Made by a program: the position numbers and the translations under genes. From positions 1 to 11,163 of the forward strand of contig JBBRZF010000118.1 of assembly GCA_038236965.1 (NCBI GenBank): a DNA stretch of 11,163 bases, given 5' to 3'. Positions 6,333 to 11,163 of the stretch are shown piece by piece. The notes under the pieces are model-generated. The model was not told the DNA's origin. It saw nothing but the letters and a program-made list of their open reading frames with translations, and did not search any database. Every line of letters starts with the position of its first letter. Position 1 is the stretch's first letter. Origin of the DNA: JBBRZF01 sp038236965 (GTDB taxonomy: Bacteria; Acidobacteriota; Terriglobia; Terriglobales; Acidobacteriaceae).

Positions 6333-6812
6333 CTACGGCGCTGCGCGGCCGGGTCGAACCTTAACGACAATGTACGAGAATGGTTCTGATCCACTCGGCT
6401 TCCATTGGTGTGCAACACCTGCTGCGATCAATACAATGCCTCCAGCGGAAACAGACCGGCTCCTGGGATTCTTGACGGCAGAACCGGTCCATTCGCTGCG
6501 AGCCATTTGCTTTTGTCCCACCAGGCCCTCGCCAGTCTGAAGAACTGCGCTTCCACCTCTAATGAAAACGATGTCAGTCCAACGCTCGTGAATTTCTGCT
6601 GATGTGGCAACGCTTTTCCGGAGCACGACTAACTGATAGCGATTCGGTGCTCCAGTCGACAACTCACGCGAAAAATCGGCTGGGTTCACCGCCAACTCGC
6701 GTAGCGCCGAATCAACGGCTGCGCCTGACACGCTTACCACATTACCGGAAGTTTGGCCTCCGGCTGCGGTTGTCGAAATGATCATCATCACTGTAAGCAG
6801 AAACCGTTTCAT
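6333..6812 (-). CDS. Exported cupin-domain protein
   Basis: This is a 159-residue protein from ATG at 6812, with an AGGAC ribosome site about 6 nt upstream. Residues 1-20 are a signal peptide (MKRFLLTVMMIISTTAAGG). The rest is a single small beta barrel. Cupin motif 1 is degenerate: His75 in EIHERWTDIVFIRGG, with Asp80 in place of the usual Glu. Motif 2 is SAGGIVLIAAGVAHQW (His135). The metal site is therefore incomplete, and catalysis is uncertain; a binding role is equally possible. It is divergent from the phospholipase D gene across 188 bases and on the same strand as the broken amidohydrolase. Confidence 0.8.
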   Translation of the reverse strand: MKRFLLTVMMIISTTAAGGQTSGNVVSVSGAAVDSALRELAVNPADFSRELSTGAPNRYQLVVLRKSVATSAEIHERWTDIVFIRGGSAVLQTGEGLVGQKQMARSEWTGSAVKNPRSRSVSAGGIVLIAAGVAHQWKPSGSEPFSYIVVKVRPGRAAP

Positions 6813-6845
6813 GACTGTCCTGTTCAGGTCGGATTGTCGCCGTAA

Positions 6846-6883
6846 CGCTTGCCACGAACCGTAAAAGTTGCTGTAGGCAAGCG
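6846..6883. repeat. 8-bp inverted repeat in the cupin/phospholipase intergenic region
   Basis: CGCTTGCC (6846-6853) and GGCAAGCG (6876-6883) form a perfect stem around a 22-nt, A-rich loop between two divergent genes. It could be a dyad for a regulator of either gene or part of the exported cupin's leader. There is no T-run, so it is not a terminator. Confidence 0.35.
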
Positions 6884-7000
6884 CCCCGCCGCAGTAGGGA
6901 GTGGGGCGTGTCGAGGATTCTCCACTAACTTACCCTGTCATGACTATGGCGCGAGGAGAAGTCGTGCTGGCAATCAGCTGATCGCGTCCCTCATCAATCA

Positions 7001-8482
7001 ATGATGCCCGACCAACTTGCGTCGCACGTGCTGCAGCCCGCGCACGACGCGCGCACGTCACTGGGCAGCGCTATTGCGCCGCAGTTGCTGCAGCACCCCG
7101 GCGAAAGCGGTATTCACCCGCTCAAAAACCCGCTCGAAGCCTTTGCGGCGCGCACGTTGCTGGCGCGCGCCGCCGAGCGCAGTCTGGACGTGCAGTACTA
7201 CATCTGGCGTGGGGATCAGACCGGCACGTTACTGCTTCAAGCGCTGGTGGCTGCAGCCGACCGCGGCGTGCACGTGCGGCTGTTGTTGGACGATGGCGGC
7301 ACGTCGGGTCTGGATCACGCGTTGGCGGCGCTTGCACTGCACGCACAAATCGAAGTACGACTGTTTAATCCCTTCGCAGTTCGCAAGCTCAAAGCGCTGG
7401 GTTATCTGACGAACTTTCGTCGGGCCAACCGGCGTATGCACAACAAGTCGTACACGGCCGACAACCAGGCCACCATCGTGGGCGGACGCAATGTAGGCGA
7501 CGAATACTTTGGCGCGACGGATGGCGTGTTATTCAGCGACCTCGACGTGCTGGTGGTGGGCCCCGTCGTACCGGAGGTGTCGCAGGACTTTGATCGCTAC
7601 TGGGACAGCGCATCAGCATACCCGGTGCGGTCCATCGTGCGCGCTGTCGGGAAGGCCGATCTCGATGCGTTAAGCGCTGAGGCCGAGGGCATTGCGCAAT
7701 CCGATTCGGCAAAGGCATACATCGAGACCGTGCGTCAGACGCCTTTCATTCAGCAATTGTTGCAACAGCAACTGCCCATGGAATGGGCGCGCACCACACT
7801 GGTCAGCGACGACCCACTGAAAGGATTAGGCCGCGCAAAGGCCGCCGGGCTGCTAATCAAACAGGTTCAAGACATCATCGGCACGTCACAACGGAGTGTC
7901 GCACTGGTTTCGCCGTATTTTGTGCCTACTGCCGCGGGAGTGAAGGCGCTTGCAGCTCTTCGCCGGCGCGGTGTCCGGGTGCGTGTCATGACTAATGCGT
8001 ATGAAGCTACCGATGTCCCGCTGGTACACGCGGGCTACGGAAAGCACCGCAAGGCGCTCCTGCAGCACGGCGTGGAGTTGTTCGAAATGCAACGCCTGGC
8101 GCCGCCCAGCACCCACGGACGCCGCAAGCCGCTGGGCAGCTCGGGTTCCAGTCTGCACGCCAAAACCTTTGCGGTCGATGGTGCTCGCGCGTTTGTCGGT
8201 TCGTTCAACTTCGATCCGCGCTCGGCGCTGCTCAACACAGAAATGGGATTGATCATTGAGAGCCCGCTGCTCGCGTGCCGGATCGAGCAGGCGTTTGACG
8301 TACAGATTCCGGGTGAATCGTATCAGGTGCAGTTGTCCGAAGATGGCAAACTGCAGTGGAAGTCCGCGCAGGGGAGCGAAGCGACGTCGCCCACCGTCTA
8401 CCGGGTTGAGCCGGGCTCCAGCTGGCTTAGCCGCTTGGCCATGCGTGCGCTCGCGCTGTTGCCCATCGACTGGTTGCTGTAA
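7001..8482 (+). CDS. clsC: Phospholipase D family protein, ClsC-like cardiolipin synthase
   Basis: This 493-residue protein starts at 7001, with a second ATG at 7004 equally possible. The in-frame region upstream reaches a stop at 6941 with no other start, and no clear ribosome site is seen. Two HKD motifs form the active site: MHNKSYTAD (His147, Lys149, Asp154) with GGRNVGDEYFG after it, and LHAKTFAVD (His386, Lys388, Asp393) with GSFNFDPRS. The FSDLDVLVVGPVV stretch (178-190) and the short hydrophobic end LLPIDWLL are typical of E. coli ClsC (YmdC). ClsC makes cardiolipin from phosphatidylglycerol and phosphatidylethanolamine with the partner YmdB; no YmdB gene is visible here. It probably acts at the inner membrane, and the cupin and MarR genes follow on the same strand. 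Confidence 0.9.
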   Translation: MMPDQLASHVLQPAHDARTSLGSAIAPQLLQHPGESGIHPLKNPLEAFAARTLLARAAERSLDVQYYIWRGDQTGTLLLQALVAAADRGVHVRLLLDDGGTSGLDHALAALALHAQIEVRLFNPFAVRKLKALGYLTNFRRANRRMHNKSYTADNQATIVGGRNVGDEYFGATDGVLFSDLDVLVVGPVVPEVSQDFDRYWDSASAYPVRSIVRAVGKADLDALSAEAEGIAQSDSAKAYIETVRQTPFIQQLLQQQLPMEWARTTLVSDDPLKGLGRAKAAGLLIKQVQDIIGTSQRSVALVSPYFVPTAAGVKALAALRRRGVRVRVMTNAYEATDVPLVHAGYGKHRKALLQHGVELFEMQRLAPPSTHGRRKPLGSSGSSLHAKTFAVDGARAFVGSFNFDPRSALLNTEMGLIIESPLLACRIEQAFDVQIPGESYQVQLSEDGKLQWKSAQGSEATSPTVYRVEPGSSWLSRLAMRALALLPIDWLL

Positions 8483-8518
8483 GCGTCGTCATCAGGTACT
8501 GCACCACCGCCTCCTCGA

Positions 8519-8553
8519 TATAGTCAACATCATTGACCACTCTACATCGGAGG
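8519..8553 (+). promoter_or_regulatory. Candidate -10, dyad operator and ribosome site for the cupin/MarR pair
   Basis: TATAGT (8519-8524) matches a -10 box at five of six positions, though no convincing -35 is visible. It overlaps a dyad GTCAA-CATCA-TTGAC (8523-8537), placed where a repressor would block initiation. A strong GGAGG (8549-8553) then sits 5 nt before the TTG that I take as the cupin start. MarR regulators usually bind such short dyads over their own operon promoter. The regulator encoded downstream has lost its recognition helix. Confidence 0.4.
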
Positions 8554-8558
8554 TTGCC

Positions 8559-8933
8559 TTGCCCGTTCTTCCCGCGCCCTCGGGGCCAACGCACGCCGTT
8601 GGCAGTGCCCAGTTTACGTCTCTTGCCGCGCCGACTCGGGGCTCCACCGACACAAGCGTGTGGCGGGTCGAGATCGCGCCGGGGCACCCGGCCATGCCGC
8701 ATCAACTGACACGCGAAGAAGTATTTATCGTCCTCTCGGGACGCGCCCGTGTTCGCCTGAATGAGGACGTGCGCGAGGCCTCCGCGGGCGATGCAATCGT
8801 TGTCTCGCGCGATACGCCGTTCGAACTTGGTGTTGCGGGCGAGGAGCCGCTGCACGCCATCTGCTGCCTGCCGGTTGGCGGAGAGGCGCGCATGGCCGAC
8901 GGCACGACTTTCGTTCCCCCGTGGGCGCGGTGA
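8559..8933 (+). CDS. Small cytosolic cupin-domain protein
   Basis: The start is TTG at 8559 because GGAGG lies 5 nt upstream. The frame is open further back, but only as an alternative frame of the phospholipase gene. The 124-residue product has a cupin barrel. Motif 1 is PGHPAMPHQLTREEVFIVLS-G (His48, Glu53/54, Gly61), and motif 2 is around AGDAIVVSRDTPFELG. No second-motif histidine is evident. It lacks a signal peptide, unlike the cupin at 6333-6812. Its last codon overlaps the GTG of the MarR frame (GTGA), so the two were translationally coupled. That suggests a metabolite-sensing or dioxygenase-like protein controlled by the neighbouring regulator; the substrate is unknown. Confidence 0.82.
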   Translation: MPVLPAPSGPTHAVGSAQFTSLAAPTRGSTDTSVWRVEIAPGHPAMPHQLTREEVFIVLSGRARVRLNEDVREASAGDAIVVSRDTPFELGVAGEEPLHAICCLPVGGEARMADGTTFVPPWAR

Positions 8934-9252
8934 AGCGAGAACTTCCTTCGCCAATCCCGCTGGCACGTCTCCTTGCGCTGTTGTATCGCCAGCTCATCGA
9001 CGAGCTACACGTCCGCCTCGCGGCGGATACGTGAGACGGGAGGCGAACAGCGAAGACGCACGCGCAAAGACGATTGCCATTACTGCCAAGGGCCGAAAGG
9101 TCCTCGTCACAGTGGAGTCGATCTACCGAGACATGGAAGCGGAATGGGCGGAGGCTACGAGCAAGCAGCGCGTGGAAGCGCTCCGAGCTGACCTGCGCAC
9201 GATCGTCGAAGCTGCACACGGTGGGCAACTGCCGCCTGTCCGGCCCACGTGA
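8930..9252 (+). pseudogene. MarR-family regulator lacking the winged-helix core
   Basis: The GTG at 8930 begins the frame VKRELPSPIPLARLLALLYR then QLIDELHVRLAADT and TGA (9032-9034): the N-terminal dimerisation helix of a MarR protein. From 9025, in another frame, the sequence reads GYVRRE, then DARAKTIAITAKGRKVL, then a helix with EAEWAEATSKQRVEALRADL, ending LPPVRPT. These are the MarR wing (D-x-R-A-K) and the C-terminal dimerisation helices. About 60 residues that should hold the recognition helix are gone, and the two parts are out of frame. The join falls in a GGCGGATAC stretch, which suits a short-homology deletion. Only a 34-residue peptide can be made from the first start. Confidence 0.85.
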
Positions 9253-9310
9253 TGAGCTTCATCGGCCATGCTCATCGCTGTCGCGGTAGGCGACCAAAAC
9301 AAACGCGAGC

Positions 9311-9339
9311 AAAGCGAGCATCGATGAATCGCTTTTTTT
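9311..9339 (+). terminator. Rho-independent terminator after the cupin/MarR pair
   Basis: AAAGCGA (9311-9317) pairs with TCGCTTT (9329-9335) around an 11-nt loop, and the T-run 9333-9339 follows directly. It should end + strand transcription from the phospholipase/cupin/MarR side. The T-run overlaps the stop codon (9338-9340) of the opposing gene. Confidence 0.65.
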
Positions 9340-9388
9340 ACTCTCGTGGGGTCGGGGCACCAATCGTTGACGCGGTTGGGGGTTCCTT
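9338..9388 (-). repeat. 51-bp coding-like repeat, copy A (second copy at 3554-3604)
   Basis: This is the last 17 codons (with stop) of the unknown protein, encoding KEPPTASTIGAPTPRE. It is about 80% identical to the copy at 3554-3604, and five of the ten differences are synonymous third-base changes. Sequence on both sides of the two copies does not obviously match, so the homology is sharply bounded. Confidence 0.6.
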
Positions 9389-9778
9389 GATGGGCGAAAG
9401 CGAGTGAAGCGCGAGCGCAATCCGAAAGGTGTACGAGGGATATGGAACGTGCGTGGCTGTGCCGTTGTCGAATTGCTCGTAGCTGAATGTCAGTATTTCG
9501 CCGCCTACCTGCGCGAGCGTACCTGTGTGGATCAGACTGACGAGGTCGTCGAAGGAATTGTCAACCGATATATCATATTCCACTGCCAGCATGCAGTAGT
9601 TTGCGGAGGAACCGTTTTCAAACGCCCGACCACTCAACGTGTTGTAAGTGGTATGGCCCCTGAGCCGGCCGGGCGTGATGCCCTCTATCAGCGTGGGCGA
9701 AGGCGACAAGATGCGTCCAGCGAAACGGCTGGTTGGAGCATCGACGATTTCGTCGTACATCGTCTTGATGTCTGTCAC
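9338..9778 (-). CDS. Unrecognised 146-residue protein
   Basis: The start is taken as GTG at 9778, with GGAG 6 nt upstream. The in-frame region before it (ISALNATPEYT) is also open and looks partly coding, so the N-terminus may once have been longer. No signal peptide or membrane segment is seen. The body is Tyr/Thr/Ser-rich with probable beta strands (MLAVEYDISVDNSFDDLVSL, then GEILTFSYEQFDNGTATHV, then SYTFRIALALHS). The Pro-rich tail PPTASTIGAPTPR is repeated at 3554-3604. It lies 67 bases downstream of the two-cysteine exported protein on the same strand, so the two are probably co-transcribed. I do not recognise a family; a truncated beta protein is one possibility. Confidence 0.55.
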   Translation of the reverse strand: MTDIKTMYDEIVDAPTSRFAGRILSPSPTLIEGITPGRLRGHTTYNTLSGRAFENGSSANYCMLAVEYDISVDNSFDDLVSLIHTGTLAQVGGEILTFSYEQFDNGTATHVPYPSYTFRIALALHSLSPIKEPPTASTIGAPTPRE

Positions 9779-9845
9779 TGTGTACTCCGGCGTGGCGTTC
9801 AGAGCGCTTATCGTCCTGGCCGGAAGAAAACTCCCACACTGAACT

Positions 9846-10331
9846 TCACAACTTCCGCACTGCGGCAGCGGTCGCGGCTCTTAGTGCCTGCCGATATGAC
9901 ATCGGCGAATTTTTAAGTTCACCGCCAAGGCCCACCCCCAGCACGATAGACCCTTTTAGCACCACATACTCGGCTCCCTCGGTCGTATAGGCCCAGAAGG
10001 CTTTGTCGCCGAGACCGGATTCCTCAATAATTTTGCTTCCTTCGCCATCCATCCGCGACAAGACCAGTTGCTTTGTCGTGGCCTTGGCAGCTTCCGCTGC
10101 ACTCGAAAAGGTGACTTGTGAGATGATAACGGCCGCGCCACCTGCTCGAAACGTGCAGTAGCTCACGGTTCCGCTCGTATCTTCGTCCTTTTCAGGGCCG
10201 GAAGAAGCCCCCGACGTACTCGCCGGGCCCAAAAGCGCGACGACGGTGGCGCGATCCATCAAATTGCACGGGTTGGTTTTCTGGGCGGATGAAGCGCCAA
10301 GAGCAAGAATGAGCGTGATCGCTGGCAGCAT
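9846..10331 (-). CDS. Small exported two-cysteine protein, DUF3558-like
   Basis: This 161-residue protein starts at ATG 10331, with a strong GAGGAG ribosome site about 6 nt upstream. A short signal peptide (ITLILALGASSA, residues 1-17) precedes a domain that starts NPCNLMDRATVVALLGPAS. It has Cys22 and Cys59 (TVSYCTF), then SGLGDKAFWAYT (105-116) and a hydrophobic strand EYVVLKGSIVLGVGLGG. This order (Cys, helix, YC-F strand, 'glGd.A' turn, strand, C-terminal Ala-rich helix) is that of DUF3558-like exported domains. Function is unknown; an extracytoplasmic binding or scaffold role is inferred. It is the middle of three same-strand genes, 79 bases after the SnoaL-like gene. Confidence 0.82.
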   Translation of the reverse strand: MLPAITLILALGASSAQKTNPCNLMDRATVVALLGPASTSGASSGPEKDEDTSGTVSYCTFRAGGAAVIISQVTFSSAAEAAKATTKQLVLSRMDGEGSKIIEESGLGDKAFWAYTTEGAEYVVLKGSIVLGVGLGGELKNSPMSYRQALRAATAAAVRKL

Positions 10332-10410
10332 GGTTTCTCCTCAGGTCAATGTCGCTTTAAATAGTATGGCAGTTTTATTGTGATTGTGCTGTGACTCGCA
10401 CCGCGGCGAA

Positions 10411-10881
10411 TCACTTGGTGGGTGCTGCAGCCGATGATGGCAGTGGAATTGGAAGAATGCTGGCGATGCGCCAACCCGCTGCACTCTTCACCAAAGTCAT
10501 ATTCATGAGAAACGGTGTATCGGGCGCGGGTTGGCCAGGCGGGCCCATATTGAAGACGATCGGAACAAATAGCTGCGCAGTCGTCTCGGTCAGCATCACT
10601 ACCTTGAGACTAGAGATGTCGGGCGAAAGCTTCCATGTCCCCTGGTACAGTATTTCAAAGCGCTTCACGGCGGCATCACGTCCCCAGATTGGCGCGCCCC
10701 GGGTTACCCACAGGAAATTTGGAGAATCCAGCAGCAGCTCACGAACCACAGACACGTCATGCGCGTTTTGGGAAACAACGAATCGGTCGAACGTAGCCTT
10801 CACTTCATCCTGAGGTGCAGCGCCAACCGGGCCAACTGACGGCATCAGGGTTACCAGGAGAGCTGCCATGAACGTTTTCAT
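10411..10881 (-). CDS. Exported SnoaL/NTF2-like protein (DUF4440 type)
   Basis: This 156-residue protein starts at ATG 10881, with GGAG about 6 nt upstream; an internal ATG at residue 5 is less well placed. Residues 1-22 are a signal peptide (MAALLVTLMPSVGPVGAAP). The rest is one NTF2-like cone: helix DEVKATFDRFVVSQNAHD, then LLLDSPNFLWVTRGAPIWGR (where many family members also have W/GR), RDAAVKRFEILYQG, and the closing strands TAQLFVPIVFN and MNMTLVKSAAGWRIASILP. Such domains bind small hydrophobic ligands or act as simple isomerases, but no catalytic residues can be named here. Its Sec signal places it in the periplasm. It is probably the first gene of the three-gene - strand run. Confidence 0.85.
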   Translation of the reverse strand: MKTFMAALLVTLMPSVGPVGAAPQDEVKATFDRFVVSQNAHDVSVVRELLLDSPNFLWVTRGAPIWGRDAAVKRFEILYQGTWKLSPDISSLKVVMLTETTAQLFVPIVFNMGPPGQPAPDTPFLMNMTLVKSAAGWRIASILPIPLPSSAAAPTK

Positions 10882-11083
10882 TTCCGTCTCCCAGTTACGG
10901 TAATCTCATCGCCCAAGGGCTGTGGACAGAACATAATGTGAAGACGGGGGGCTTCTCGCGTAATTAGTCGCTTGTCTCCTCAGCAAGCTGGTCGAGCGCC
11001 GGAGCTAAAATCGGCATCCAGAGCCACCGCTTCAGCGGGCTTTGTTCAACGCGTAGCGAAACCGGTAGGCGTGCACGACTCGC

Positions 11084-11163
11084 CTAGCGCCACTTGGTCT
11101 CGCCGATCAGCTTCAGCGCAGTCGCCAGCGCATCGCTCGCCGACACATTGACGTCCGGCTCGA
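11084..11163 (-). CDS. C-terminal end of an unidentified gene (runs off window)
   Basis: The last 25 codons of an open frame end at TAG 11084-11086, with the sequence VSASDALATALKLIGETKWR at the end. Codon use is typical of the region (GC-rich third positions), and the helix looks coding. The family cannot be named from so little. The 202 bases between it and the SnoaL-like gene hold no supported gene. Confidence 0.45.
   Translation of the reverse strand, partial: EPDVNVSASDALATALKLIGETKWR

Noticed and set aside
8427..8966. A 179-codon open frame on the - strand
   Set aside because: It is antisense to the cupin and the phospholipase end, with no start signal and no recognisable domain.
10964..11041. 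Possible coding remnant reading RWLWMPILAPALDQLAEETS on the - strand
   Set aside because: Another frame over the same bases is equally open and plausible, and no family could be named, so it is not supported.
1..11163. CRISPR array, tRNA, rRNA, transposase or phage genes
   Set aside because: No spaced direct repeats, no cloverleaf or rRNA-like sequence, and no recombinase or structural phage protein was seen on either strand.

Overview
This window looks like chromosomal DNA of a GC-rich, free-living Gram-negative-type bacterium, probably from soil. GTG, TTG and possibly CTG starts are common. Many products are small exported proteins of unknown role, which fits phyla such as Gemmatimonadota or Acidobacteriota. 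The phylum is inferred from protein style only. No rRNA, tRNA, CRISPR array, transposase or integrase was seen.

Layout. 1-2206: the N-terminal part of a lipoprotein (-), a MOSC-domain protein (+), a four-helix membrane protein (-), and a complete VapB-VapC toxin-antitoxin pair (+) with a repeat-rich operator/promoter. 2207-3604: a small exported two-cysteine protein (+) and a GNAT acetyltransferase (-). 3613-6093 (all -): an ene-reductase/GH18 fragment fusion, an intact exported lectin-like protein resembling the DUF1080/LamG group, and a broken exported amidohydrolase. The 239 bases upstream of the amidohydrolase hold a LacI-type palindrome and a possible promoter, but no gene. 6333-6812: an exported cupin (-). 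7001-9252 (+): a ClsC-like phospholipase D/cardiolipin synthase, a cupin, and a MarR regulator whose DNA-binding core is missing. A terminator follows at 9311-9339. 9338-10881 (all -): an unrecognised protein, another exported two-cysteine protein, and an exported SnoaL/NTF2-like protein. The window closes with the last 25 codons of a gene on the - strand.

The clearest theme is gene decay by internal loss. The amidohydrolase has an in-frame amber codon, a central loss marked by a 16-bp inverted repeat, and no C-terminus. The MarR gene has lost its recognition-helix region at one point. An ene-reductase fragment is joined in frame to the tail of a family-18 glycosidase. In addition, a 51-bp coding-like tail occurs twice, 5.8 kb apart, with mostly synonymous differences. 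These could be real scars or assembly joins; reads spanning the junctions would decide.

There is little sign of one shared pathway. The lectin-like protein, GH18 remnant, amidohydrolase and LacI-type site hint at a former carbohydrate or aromatic-compound uptake/degradation cluster. I found no convincing undescribed multi-gene system.
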